From the NCBI RefSeq assembly GCF_036226885.1, contig NZ_CP109027.1, forward strand, positions 6,510,001-6,574,000: DNA of 64,000 bases. Reading direction: 5' to 3'. The notes below the pieces were generated by a model. The model worked only from the letters and a program-made list of their open reading frames with translations. It did no database searches and was not told where the DNA came from. Shown piece after piece: positions 30,368 through 39,444 of this stretch (the stretch's first letter is position 1; each line of letters opens with the position of its first letter). Origin of the DNA: Streptomyces sp. NBC_00663. Lineage in GTDB: Bacteria; Actinomycetota; Actinomycetes; Streptomycetales; Streptomycetaceae. The position numbers and the translations under genes are program-made.

Positions 30368-31046
30368 CACCCTCCTCACCCGTGGCCACGGGCGCGTGCG
30401 GGCCGTCGCGCGGGGAGTGCGGCGGACCAAGTCCAAGTTCGGGGCCCGGCTCGAACCCTTCTCCCATGTCGACGTGCAGTTCTTCGCGCGCGGGAGTGAG
30501 CTGATCGGGCGAGGGCTGCCGCTGTGCACGCAGAGCGAGACCATCGCCGCCTACGGCAGCGGGATCGTCTCCGACTACGCCCGCTACACCGCCGGGACCG
30601 CGATGCTGGAGACCGCCGAGCGGTTCACCGATCACGAGGGCGAGCCCGCCGTACAGCAGTATCTGCTGCTCGTCGGCGCCCTGCGGACGCTGGCCAACGG
30701 GGAGCACGCCCCGCACCTCGTCCTCGACGCCTTCCTGCTGCGCTCCCTCGCCGTCAACGGCTACGCCCCCAGCTTCGGCGACTGCGCCAAGTGCGGCCTT
30801 CCCGGGCCGAACCGGTTCTTCTCGGTCGGCGCCGGCGGCTCCGTCTGCGTGGACTGCCGGGTGCCCGGCAGCGTCGTACCCTCTCCACAGACCCTGGAAC
30901 TCCTCGGCGCGCTGCTTACGGGAGACTGGGGCACCGCCGACGCGTGCGAACCGCGGTACGTGCGGGAGGGCAGCGGACTGGTCTCCGCTTATCTGCACTG
31001 GCATCTGGAACGCGGGCTGCGCTCGCTGCGTTACGTAGAGAAGTAA
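30300..31046 (+). CDS. recO: DNA repair protein RecO
   Basis: 248 residues. The OB-fold N-terminus reads [20 protein letters not shown] and [16 protein letters not shown], typical of actinobacterial RecO. The zinc site is made of two CxxC pairs ([10 protein letters not shown] and CVDCR). RecO helps load RecA onto SSB-coated single-stranded DNA in the RecFOR pathway. The ATG at 30300 has GGAGGCGTGCG before it. Two incomplete copies of its 5' end precede it, chained by ATGA overlaps. uppS follows 23 bp later, and the pair is conserved in Streptomyces. Confidence 0.95.
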   Translation: MSLFRDDGVVLRTQKLGEADRIITLLTRGHGRVRAVARGVRRTKSKFGARLEPFSHVDVQFFARGSELIGRGLPLCTQSETIAAYGSGIVSDYARYTAGTAMLETAERFTDHEGEPAVQQYLLLVGALRTLANGEHAPHLVLDAFLLRSLAVNGYAPSFGDCAKCGLPGPNRFFSVGAGGSVCVDCRVPGSVVPSPQTLELLGALLTGDWGTADACEPRYVREGSGLVSAYLHWHLERGLRSLRYVEK

Positions 31047-31069
31047 GCCGGAGAGGAACGAGAAGCAAC

Positions 31070-31906
31070 ATGGTCGTACGTGGGATCCTGGGGCGCCAGC
31101 GCCGCGACTACAAGACGCCGGAGCCGCACCCCTCCGGCGCCCGCGCGCCGAAGCTCCCCGGCGAACTCGTCCCGAACCATGTGGCGATCGTCATGGACGG
31201 CAACGGCCGCTGGGCCAAGGAGCGCGGCCTGCCGCGCACCGAGGGCCACAAGGTCGGCGCCGAGCGCGTGCTCGACGTCCTCCAGGGCGCCATCGAGATG
31301 GGCGTCGGCGCCATCTCGCTGTACGCCTTCTCCACCGAGAACTGGAAGCGCTCGCCCGACGAGGTCCGCTTCCTCATGAACTTCAACCGCGACTTCATCC
31401 GCAAGACCCGCGACCAGCTCGACGCGCTCGGCATCCGGGTCCGCTGGGTGGGCCGGATGCCCAAGCTGTGGAAGTCGGTCGCCAAGGAGCTCCAGGTCGC
31501 CCAGGAGCAGACCAAGGGCAACGACAAGCTGACCCTGTACTTCTGCATGAACTACGGCGGCCGTGCGGAGATTGCGGACGCCGCCCAGGCCCTCGCCGAG
31601 GACGTGAAGGCGGGCCGCCTCGACCCGTCGAAGGTCAACGAGAAGACCCTCGCCAAGTACCTGTACTACCCGGACATGCCGGACGTGGACCTGTTCCTGC
31701 GGCCCAGCGGCGAGCAGCGCACCTCCAATTACCTGCTGTGGCAGAGCGCCTACGCGGAGATGGTGTTCCAGGACGTCCTGTGGCCCGACTTCGACCGCCG
31801 CGACCTGTGGCGGGCCTGCGTCGAGTACGCCTCCCGCGACCGCCGCTTCGGCGGCGCCCTGCCCAACGAGGAACTGCTGGCGATGGAGGGCAGGCAGACC
31901 CCGTAG
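31070..31906 (+). CDS. uppS: Isoprenyl transferase (undecaprenyl/long-chain cis-prenyl diphosphate synthase)
   Basis: 278 residues. Cis-prenyltransferase motifs: [19 protein letters not shown] (the catalytic Asp and pyrophosphate loop), [13 protein letters not shown], and the C-terminal [18 protein letters not shown] then [15 protein letters not shown]. It builds the C55-type lipid carrier for peptidoglycan from FPP and IPP. ATG at 31070, shortly after recO. The family name uppS is used for Streptomyces homologues next to recO. Confidence 0.95.
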   Translation: MVVRGILGRQRRDYKTPEPHPSGARAPKLPGELVPNHVAIVMDGNGRWAKERGLPRTEGHKVGAERVLDVLQGAIEMGVGAISLYAFSTENWKRSPDEVRFLMNFNRDFIRKTRDQLDALGIRVRWVGRMPKLWKSVAKELQVAQEQTKGNDKLTLYFCMNYGGRAEIADAAQALAEDVKAGRLDPSKVNEKTLAKYLYYPDMPDVDLFLRPSGEQRTSNYLLWQSAYAEMVFQDVLWPDFDRRDLWRACVEYASRDRRFGGALPNEELLAMEGRQTP

Positions 31907-31966
31907 GCGGCACCATGGCCACTTCGCGGCTACCCGTTGTTCACGGGGGTCGCGCACGATCCGGCC

Positions 31967-33310
31967 ATGAAGGTCACGCACCGCGCCATACCCGCCGCCC
32001 TCGCCCTGGGGACCCTGCTGGTCGCGGCCCTGCCCGCGCAGGCCGCGCACCACCCCGCCCACGCCACGAGCTACGGCACCAAGGCCACGTACAGCCCGCG
32101 GCAGAGCGCGCACTCCTACCAGCGCCCGCCCGCCGGCTTCACCCCGGTCTTCACGGAGAACGTCTCCCGGCACGGCTCCCGCGCCGCCTCCGACAGCGAG
32201 GACGGCGACCTGATCCTCACCCTGTGGGACAAGGCCCGGACCGCCGGACAACTCACCGGCAAGGGCGAGGAGTTCGGCCCCCGGGTGCGCGCCCTCCAGG
32301 CCGCCATGGCGAAGGTCGGCTACGGCAACCTCAGCGGGCGCGGCGAGCAGGAGATGCGGGACACCGCCGCGCGGATGCGGCAGCGGCTGCCCTCGCTCTT
32401 CGCGAAGATCGCCGCCGACGGCCAAAAGATCGACGTCGTCAGCTCCGGGCAGGGCCGCGCCATCGACAGCGCCGACGCGTACGCCGGTGAGCTGGCCGCC
32501 GCCGACCCGGCCCTGAAGCCGCTGATCGGCGAGACCCGCACCGACAAGGACCTGCTCTACTTCCACAAGGCCGCCGGGGGCGCCGCCTACCGCGACTACA
32601 TCGACAATGACCAGCGCCTCGCCGCGACCCTGAAGTCGATCACCGACCAGCCCCGCACCCAGGAGGCCGCCCGCAGCGTCCTGCGCCGCCTCTTCGCGGA
32701 CGCCTTCGTGGAGCAGCTGAGCAGCGCCGACCAGGTCGCCGCCGCCGAGGCCGTCTACAACCTCTACGCCATCGCCCCCGCGATGAGCGAGGAGAGTCCG
32801 GACGGCAGGGGCTGGGGGATGCAGCGGTACATCTCCACCACCGACGCCGCCTGGTTCGGCTACCTCTCCGACGCCGAGGACTTCTACGAGAAGGGCCCCG
32901 GCTTCGCGGACAGCGACATCACGTACAAGATGGCCGACGTGCTCCTCGACGACTTCTTCCAGCAGGTGGAGGCCAAGAAGGCGGGTACCAGCACGCTGGG
33001 CGCCGAACTGCGTTTCAGCCACGCCGAGGAGATCATCCCGCTGGCCGCCCTGATGGGCCTGCCGGGCAGCACTGAGCCGGTCACCGAGCAGCAGCCGTAC
33101 ACCTACGCCACCAACCCCTGGCGCGGTGCGGCCGTCTCCCCGCTCGGCGCGAACATCCAGTGGGACGTCTTCCGGAAGGGCGACCGCTGGCTGGTGCGCA
33201 TGCTCTACAACGAGAAGGAGACCGCGTTCAAGGCGAACTGCACGCCGATCGCGAAGGGCAGCACGTTCTACGACCTGGACGACCTGGAGAGGTGCTTCGG
33301 ACGTTCGTAG
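31967..33310 (+). CDS. Secreted histidine phosphatase, MINPP/phytase-like
   Basis: 447 residues. Signal peptide at about 1-25 (AIPAALALGTLLVAALPAQA). The phosphate-binding motif is VSRHGSRAASDSED (R-H-G-x-R with the nucleophile His), and the proton donor segment is HAEEIIPLAALMG (HAE), the variant found in multiple inositol polyphosphate phosphatases rather than HD of ordinary phytases. It probably releases phosphate from inositol phosphates outside the cell. No clear ribosome binding site precedes the ATG. Confidence 0.85.
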   Translation: MKVTHRAIPAALALGTLLVAALPAQAAHHPAHATSYGTKATYSPRQSAHSYQRPPAGFTPVFTENVSRHGSRAASDSEDGDLILTLWDKARTAGQLTGKGEEFGPRVRALQAAMAKVGYGNLSGRGEQEMRDTAARMRQRLPSLFAKIAADGQKIDVVSSGQGRAIDSADAYAGELAAADPALKPLIGETRTDKDLLYFHKAAGGAAYRDYIDNDQRLAATLKSITDQPRTQEAARSVLRRLFADAFVEQLSSADQVAAAEAVYNLYAIAPAMSEESPDGRGWGMQRYISTTDAAWFGYLSDAEDFYEKGPGFADSDITYKMADVLLDDFFQQVEAKKAGTSTLGAELRFSHAEEIIPLAALMGLPGSTEPVTEQQPYTYATNPWRGAAVSPLGANIQWDVFRKGDRWLVRMLYNEKETAFKANCTPIAKGSTFYDLDDLERCFGRS

Positions 33311-33334
33311 TCAGCGGGCGTACGATCCCGCCTC

Positions 33335-33868
33335 ATGGTCATGAACATGGGGCGGGACGCCGAACAGGGCGTGGTCGAGCTGGTCTACCAGCCGGTCGTC
33401 GGGGACTACACGGCGGCGCTGCGCGAGCGCAGGCGGTTCAACCGGGCGGGGCGGCTCCAGAAGGTGGCGCTGGTGCTCATCGCGCTCGCCTGGGTGCTGA
33501 ACCTCGCGACCGCGGTGAGCGGCGGGGACTCCCACACGTTTCTGCTGATCTGGATGCCCCTGATGGTGGCGCTGGTGCTGTGCCAGCCCTGGTTGACGGC
33601 CCGCCAGGTCTTCAAGGCCGCCGCCCGCAACGGTGTCTACCGGGCAATGGTGTCGGACGCGGGGCTGACGGTGGTCACCGAGCACAGCTCGACCTCGGTG
33701 GGCTTCGCGGCCCAGCCGCGCTACCGGGAGACCAAGGAGCTGTTCGTCCTGTACAGCGACGACAAGAACGCCACCTGCTTCACGGTGCTGCCCAAGCGGG
33801 GCGCCGCGAATCCCGCCGACGTGGACCGGCTGCGGGGGATCCTCGACCTCAACCTGACCCGCGTCTGA
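33335..33868 (+). CDS. YcxB-like membrane protein
   Basis: 177 residues. Residues 1-40 are cytoplasmic, followed by two helices (KVALVLIALAWVLNLATAVS and FLLIWMPLMVALVLCQPW) and a C-terminal PH-like domain (SDAGLTVVTEHSSTSVGFAA then FTVLPKRG), the YcxB-like arrangement. Function unknown. The start is ambiguous: ATG at 33335, 33341 or 33347. Convergent with zur, 10 bp apart. Confidence 0.65.
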   Translation: MVMNMGRDAEQGVVELVYQPVVGDYTAALRERRRFNRAGRLQKVALVLIALAWVLNLATAVSGGDSHTFLLIWMPLMVALVLCQPWLTARQVFKAAARNGVYRAMVSDAGLTVVTEHSSTSVGFAAQPRYRETKELFVLYSDDKNATCFTVLPKRGAANPADVDRLRGILDLNLTRV

Positions 33869-33878
33869 GCGTCGGCCG

Positions 33879-34295
33879 TCAGCCGGCCGCCGCGGCGCAG
33901 TCCGCGCATGTGCCGAAGATCTCCACCGTGTGCGCCACGTTCACATAGCCGTGCTCCGCCGCGATGGCCTCGGCCCACTTCTCCACCGCGGGTCCCTCGA
34001 CCTCCACGGCCTTGCCGCAGACGCGGCAGACCAGGTGGTGGTGATGGTCGCCGGTGGAGCAGCGGCGGTAGACGGACTCGCCCTCGGAGGTGCGCAGGAC
34101 GTCGACCTCACCGGCGTCGGCGAGGTTCTGGAGCGTGCGGTAGACCGTGGTCAGGCCGACCGAGTCGCCCTTGTGCTTGAGCATGTCGTGGAGTTCCTGC
34201 GCGCTGCGGAACTCGTCGACCTCGTCCAGGGCCGCCGCGACGGCAGCCCGCTGCCGGGTCGAACGGCCCTTCACGGGCGGTCCAGCGGTGGTCAC
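33879..34295 (-). CDS. zur: Zinc uptake regulator Zur (Fur family)
   Basis: 138 residues from a GTG with GGAGGAGG 6 nt upstream. The helix-turn-helix lies around STRQRAAVAAALDEVDEFRS and VGLTTVYRTLQNLADAGEVD. The metal sites are typical: HHHHLVCRVCGK (His cluster and first CxxC) and FGTCADCAAAAG (second CxxC). Zur represses zinc import when zinc is plentiful. It lies downstream of znuACB on the same strand, and two Zur-box-like sites precede znuA. In Streptomyces coelicolor zur lies in the same arrangement, as far as I recall. Confidence 0.93.
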   Translation of the reverse strand: MTTAGPPVKGRSTRQRAAVAAALDEVDEFRSAQELHDMLKHKGDSVGLTTVYRTLQNLADAGEVDVLRTSEGESVYRRCSTGDHHHHLVCRVCGKAVEVEGPAVEKWAEAIAAEHGYVNVAHTVEIFGTCADCAAAAG

Positions 34296-34320
34296 CGGTT
34301 GCCTCCTCCAACACCTACTG

Positions 34321-34366
34321 CGTCTGCCGGGCCATTGTGCCAGCCCCGACTGTGCGCAGTCAGACG
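34321..34366 (-). promoter_or_regulatory. Stem-loop in the zur leader
   Basis: GACTG-TGCG-CAGTC (34348-34361) plus outer CGTCTG and CAGACG arms (34321 and 34361) form a small structure about 25-70 nt before the zur start. Its role is unknown. Confidence 0.35.
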
Positions 34367-34374
34367 CCGACCCT

Positions 34375-34553
34375 AGAACCTGGCCGGCACATTCCCGTCT
34401 GCCGCGCGACGCCTGGCACGCACGCTCGCCGCGTTGCCGGAGCACACACGTGACTCCGCCACGCGCGTGCTCCGGCGCCTGGCGATCGCACGCACCAGAC
34501 GCCGCGCGGCCCGCCCTACCGGGCGGACGACGGGAATGTGCCGGCCAGGTTCT
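34375..34553 (-). repeat. Long hairpin between znuB and zur
   Basis: An inverted repeat of about 180 nt. The outer arms are perfect over 25 bp (34375-34399 with 34529-34553). The inner arms (34401-34451 with 34461-34510) align over about 50 nt with six transitions, one transversion, a small internal loop and two further transitions. Every transition is oriented so that it becomes a G-U pair in the minus-strand RNA, the strand on which znuB and zur are read. The right arm has a nested hairpin (34511-34526). The right arm overlaps the last codons of znuB. Terminator, processing site or relic of a miniature element are all possible. Confidence 0.8.
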
Positions 34554-35442
34554 CGCCCTCGCCTGCCCGGCTGGCCGGAATCACACACTCCGCGGGGTCT
34601 CCCGCGGCTCGCGCGGCGGCTGCCGCCCGGGCCCGGCGGCGGGCCAGCGGGGTGGCCGCGGCCGTCGTCAGGATGAACGCGGCGATGGTCAGCAGGACGA
34701 TCGTCGCGCCGGGCGGGACGTCCTGGTAGTACGAAGTGACCGTGCCGCTGATGGTGACCGTGACGCCGATGGCCACGGCGATCGCGAAGGTCGCCGCGAA
34801 ACTGCGGCTGAGCTGCTGTGCCGCCGCCACGGGCACGACCATGAGGGCCGAGACCAGGAGCAGGCCCACCACGCGCATGGCGACCGTGACGGTCACGGCC
34901 GCCGTGATCGCGGTGAGCAGGTTCAGGGCGCGCACCGGCAGCCCGGTGACGCGCGCGAACTCCTCGTCCTGGCTGACCGCGAAGAGCTGGCGGCGCAGGC
35001 CCAGGGTGACCAACACCACGAAGGCCGCGAGCAGACAGATCGCCGTCACGTCCGACTGCGACACCGTCGACAGGGAGCCGAAGAGGTACGAGGTGAGGTT
35101 GGCGTTGGAGCCGGTGGGCGCGAGGTTGATGAACATCACGCCGCCGGCCATGCCGCCGTAGAAGAGCATCGCGAGGGCGATGTCGCCGCGGGTCTTGCCG
35201 TACCAGCGGATCAGCTCCATGAGCACCGCGCCGAGGACGGAGACGAGGGTCGCCATCCACACCGGGGAGGTGTTGAGCAGGAAGCCGAGGCCGACTCCGG
35301 TCATGGCCACGTGGCCGATGCCGTCGCCCATGAGGGCCTGGCGGCGCTGGACGAGGTAGATGCCCACGGCCGGGGCGGTGATGCCGACCAGGACGGCGGC
35401 GAGCAGGGCTCGCTGCATGAAGGCGTAGTCGAGGATCTCCAT
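34516..35442 (-). CDS. znuB: Zinc ABC transporter permease
   Basis: 308 residues of the ABC-3 family with about eight membrane helices. Family features include VGIYLVQRRQALMGDGIGHV near the start and AMLFYGGMAGGVMF. It forms the membrane channel for zinc with ZnuC and ZnuA. The start overlaps the znuC stop by one base. The C-terminal tail (after RRRARAAAAARAAGD) is variable, and its last 12 or so codons lie inside the arm of the long hairpin at 34375-34553, so that sequence may be shaped by RNA structure rather than by protein function. Confidence 0.93.
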   Translation of the reverse strand: MEILDYAFMQRALLAAVLVGITAPAVGIYLVQRRQALMGDGIGHVAMTGVGLGFLLNTSPVWMATLVSVLGAVLMELIRWYGKTRGDIALAMLFYGGMAGGVMFINLAPTGSNANLTSYLFGSLSTVSQSDVTAICLLAAFVVLVTLGLRRQLFAVSQDEEFARVTGLPVRALNLLTAITAAVTVTVAMRVVGLLLVSALMVVPVAAAQQLSRSFAATFAIAVAIGVTVTISGTVTSYYQDVPPGATIVLLTIAAFILTTAAATPLARRRARAAAAARAAGDPAECVIPASRAGEGENLAGTFPSSAR

Positions 35443-36194
35443 CAGCTCAGCAGTCCCGCGTGGATCGGCTCGTGGGGGTGGACGTGGTCGTGGCCGGGCA
35501 GCGCGTGCTGGCCGACCGCCTTCGGGGGCGGTCCGTCGTGCAGGACGCAGCCGTCGCGCAGGACGACCGCGCGGTCGATCAGGGGCTCCAGGGGGCCCAG
35601 TTCGTGCAGCACCAGCAGGACCGTCGTACCGGCCGCGACCTGCTCCTCCAGGGTGTGCGCGAGCACCTCCTGGCTGGCCAGGTCGACGCCCGCCATCGGC
35701 TCGTCCATGATCAGCAGTTCGGGTTCGGCGGCGAGGGCGCGGGCGATCAGCACGCGCTGGTGCTGGCCGCCGGACAGGGCGTCCACCGAGTCCTTCGCGC
35801 GGTCCGCCATGCCGACCAGCTCCAGGGCCCGGCGCACGGCCTCGCGGTCGGCCTTGCGGAGCACGCCGAAGCGGGCGCGGGACAGGCGGCCCGAGGAGAC
35901 GACCTCGGTGACCGTCGCCGGGACGCCGCCCGCGGCTGTGGTGCGCTGCGGGACGTAGCCGACGCGCGCCCAGTCCCGGAACGTCTTGCGCGGGGTGCCG
36001 AACAGCCGTATCTCGCCCTCGGCGAGCGGTACTTGGCCGATGATGCTGCGGATGGCCGTCGACTTGCCGGAGCCGTTGGCGCCGAGCAGCGCGACGACCT
36101 CACCGCGGTTCACGGTGAGGTCGATGCCGCGCAGGACGGGCCGCGAACCCAGGTCGGCGCGGACACCGCGCAGGGAGATGACGGGCTCGGACAC
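35442..36194 (-). CDS. znuC: Zinc ABC transporter ATP-binding protein
   Basis: 250 residues from the GTG at 36194, which has GGAGG 5 nt upstream; a GTG at 36215 lacks this. Walker A GANGSGKST, signature DALSGGQHQR, Walker B LLIMDEPMAGVD and switch His (LVLHELG) are all present. The C-terminus ends in a metal-binding-like tail (GHDHVHPHEPIH). It powers zinc import with ZnuB and ZnuA. znuA is 17 bp upstream, and znuB overlaps the stop, so the three form one operon. Confidence 0.94.
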   Translation of the reverse strand: MSEPVISLRGVRADLGSRPVLRGIDLTVNRGEVVALLGANGSGKSTAIRSIIGQVPLAEGEIRLFGTPRKTFRDWARVGYVPQRTTAAGGVPATVTEVVSSGRLSRARFGVLRKADREAVRRALELVGMADRAKDSVDALSGGQHQRVLIARALAAEPELLIMDEPMAGVDLASQEVLAHTLEEQVAAGTTVLLVLHELGPLEPLIDRAVVLRDGCVLHDGPPPKAVGQHALPGHDHVHPHEPIHAGLLS

Positions 36195-36211
36195 GGGCTC
36201 CTCCGGGTGGA

Positions 36212-37168
36212 TCACTTGGCGCCTAGCGCGCTCTGCAGCGCCTTGAGGTTGGACTCCATGACCTGGAAGTAGTCCTCGCCCTTGGACTTGGCGGTGATGC
36301 CCTCGATCGGGTCGAGGACGTCCGTCTTCAGGTTCGCGTCGGAGGCGATGGTCTTCGCGGTCTTGTCGCTGACGAGCGTCTCGTAGAACACGGTGGTGAC
36401 GCCGTCGGCCTCGGCCATCTTCTCAAGGTCCTTGACGCGGTTGGCGCTGGGCTCCGACTCGGGGTCGAGGCCGTTGATGGCCTCCTCGGTCAGGCCGTAG
36501 CGCTCGGCGAGGTAGCCGAAGGCGGCGTGGGTGGTGATGAAGACCTTGGTCCTGGTGTTCTTCAGCCCGTTCTCGAACTGGGTGTTGAGGCCGTCGAGCT
36601 TCTTGACCAGGGCCGTGGTGTTCTTCTTGTAGTCGGCCGCGTGGTCCGGGTCGGCCTTCTCGAAGGCCTTGCCGACGCCCTCGGCGACCTGGGCGTAGCG
36701 CACCGGGTCGAGCCAGATGTGCGGGTCGAGGCCGGCCAGCTCCTCGTTCGCGTGGTCGTCGTGCTCGGCCGCGTGGCCGCCGACCTCGTTGCCGTGCTTC
36801 TCCAGCGTGGTGAGGGAGGCGGCGTCGATCTTGGTCTTGACCTCGGACTGGGCCACCGCGTCGTCGACGGAGGGCTGGAGGTTCTTGAGGTAGAGCACCG
36901 CGTCGGACTCCTGGAGCTGCGCGGTCTGCTTGGCGCTGATCTCCAGGTCGTGCGGCTCCTGGCCGGGCTCGGTGAGGCTGGAGACGTTGACGTGGTCGCC
37001 GCCGATCTGCTCGGCGAGGAAGGCCATCGGATAGAACGAGGCGACGACGTCGAACTTGTCGGTGTTGCCTGCGGCGCTCGCGCCGGAGCACGCGGAGAGG
37101 GTCCCGAGACCGAGGGCGGTGACGGCCGTGAGGGCGATCCCGGATATGTGCTGTCGTCGTACGTTCAT
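36212..37168 (-). CDS. znuA: Zinc-binding lipoprotein of the ABC transporter
   Basis: 318 residues. A lipoprotein signal ends with LSACSG, the lipidated Cys near residue 27. The mature protein has the cluster A-I fold of metal-binding lipoproteins, with His ligands suggested by EPGQEPHDLEIS, DPHIWLDPV and ITTHAAFGYL, and a His/Asp loop (GGHAAEHDDHANEE) typical of zinc rather than manganese binders. It captures zinc outside the membrane. The start ATG at 37168 adjoins a Zur-box-like site; a second start at 37177 is possible. Confidence 0.93.
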   Translation of the reverse strand: MNVRRQHISGIALTAVTALGLGTLSACSGASAAGNTDKFDVVASFYPMAFLAEQIGGDHVNVSSLTEPGQEPHDLEISAKQTAQLQESDAVLYLKNLQPSVDDAVAQSEVKTKIDAASLTTLEKHGNEVGGHAAEHDDHANEELAGLDPHIWLDPVRYAQVAEGVGKAFEKADPDHAADYKKNTTALVKKLDGLNTQFENGLKNTRTKVFITTHAAFGYLAERYGLTEEAINGLDPESEPSANRVKDLEKMAEADGVTTVFYETLVSDKTAKTIASDANLKTDVLDPIEGITAKSKGEDYFQVMESNLKALQSALGAK

Positions 37169-37182
37169 GACAGTCATTTTCA
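37168..37182 (-). promoter_or_regulatory. Zur box candidate, proximal
   Basis: On the minus strand TGAAAATGACTGTCA matches the 7-1-7 Zur consensus TGAAAATGATTTTCA at 13 of 15 positions. It touches the znuA start codon, so bound Zur would block initiation. Confidence 0.7.
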
Positions 37183-37189
37183 ACAAATA

Positions 37190-37204
37190 TGGAAACCGTT
37201 GTCA
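37190..37204 (-). promoter_or_regulatory. Zur box candidate, distal
   Basis: TGACAACGGTTTCCA on the minus strand matches the same consensus at 11 of 15 positions, 22 bp (two helical turns) from the proximal site. The spacing suits cooperative binding of two Zur dimers. Confidence 0.6.
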
Positions 37205-37323
37205 ACAAGCCTGGGTAAGGGGCCGGTGAGAGCGGTTGAGACCCGAACCGATTTGATACGGGGGGTGGCCCCGCCGGTAACCTGAGGCATTCGCTGCCGT
37301 ACACCCGTCATGAAGAGAGCACC

Positions 37324-38706
<1,383 letters not shown>

Positions 38707-38723
38707 ACGCAAGTTGCCGCATT

Positions 38724-38765
38724 GGCCCTCGATGCGGGTCCCTTGGTGGACCTGTATCGAGGGCC
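38724..38765 (+). terminator. Stem-loop terminator after glyS
   Basis: GGCCCTCGAT pairs with ATCGAGGGCC over 10 bp; inside, GGTCC pairs with GGACC. The hairpin begins 17 bp after the glyS stop and ends 22 bp before the next start. Confidence 0.75.
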
Positions 38766-38787
38766 GTTGTGCTTTCAGGGTGGAGGC

Positions 38788-39402
38788 ATGAGCCTCGCCT
38801 TTCTCCTCACCACCCTCGTCGTGGTCGCCACCCCCGGCACCGGAGTCGTCTACACCCTCGCCGCCGGGCTGTCCCGGGGCCGCCGCGCGAGTGTCGTCGC
38901 GGCCCTCGCCTGCACGCTCGGGATCGTGCCGCACGTCCTGGCCACCGTCACCGGGCTCGCCGCGCTGCTCAACGCCAGCGCCGCCGCCTTCCAGCTCCTC
39001 AAGTACGCGGGTGTCGCCTATCTGCTGTGGATGGCGTGGGCGAGCCTGCGGGACCGGGACGCGATCACGGTCGAGCGGGATGCCGGTGAGCCCGTTTCCG
39101 TGAGCCGCGTCCTCGTGCGGGGCGTGCTGATCAATCTCCTCAACCCGAAGCTGACGATCTTCTTCTTCGCGTTCCTGCCGCAGTTCGTGAGTACGGACGA
39201 GCCGCACGCGCTGCCGCGCATGCTGGCGCTGAGTTCCGTTTTCATGGTCATGACGTTCGTGGTCTTCGCCGCGTACGGGGTGCTCGCGGCGTCGGTCCGC
39301 CGCCATGTGATCTCTCGGCCGCGGGTGATGGCGTGGCTGCGGCGGAGCTTCGCCGGGTCCTTCGTGCTGCTCGGGGCGAAGCTGGCAACGACTGACAGAT
39401 GA
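38788..39402 (+). CDS. LysE family exporter
   Basis: 204 residues with about five or six membrane helices. The N-terminus (TLVVVATPGTGVVYTLAAGL) holds the family motif around TPGP, here TPGT. The second helical block LLNPKLTIFFFAFLPQFV is characteristic. LysE/RhtB proteins export amino acids or related metabolites. The ATG at 38788 follows GGTGGAGGC. Its 3' end reaches into an operator-like inverted repeat of the next gene. Confidence 0.85.
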   Translation: MSLAFLLTTLVVVATPGTGVVYTLAAGLSRGRRASVVAALACTLGIVPHVLATVTGLAALLNASAAAFQLLKYAGVAYLLWMAWASLRDRDAITVERDAGEPVSVSRVLVRGVLINLLNPKLTIFFFAFLPQFVSTDEPHALPRMLALSSVFMVMTFVVFAAYGVLAASVRRHVISRPRVMAWLRRSFAGSFVLLGAKLATTDR

Positions 39403-39428
39403 CAAATATTGAAATCTGTCAGCTGTCA
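39393..39428. promoter_or_regulatory. Operator-like inverted repeat before the aldo/keto reductase
   Basis: TGACAGATGACA and TGTCAGCTGTCA form 12-bp arms with one mismatch around a 12-nt A+T-rich spacer. Four TGACAG/TGACA units are visible. It lies 16 bp before the reductase start and overlaps the end of the exporter gene; a TetR gene lies downstream, so it may be that protein's site. Confidence 0.55.
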
Positions 39429-39444
39429 TGTCACGCTGGAGCGC

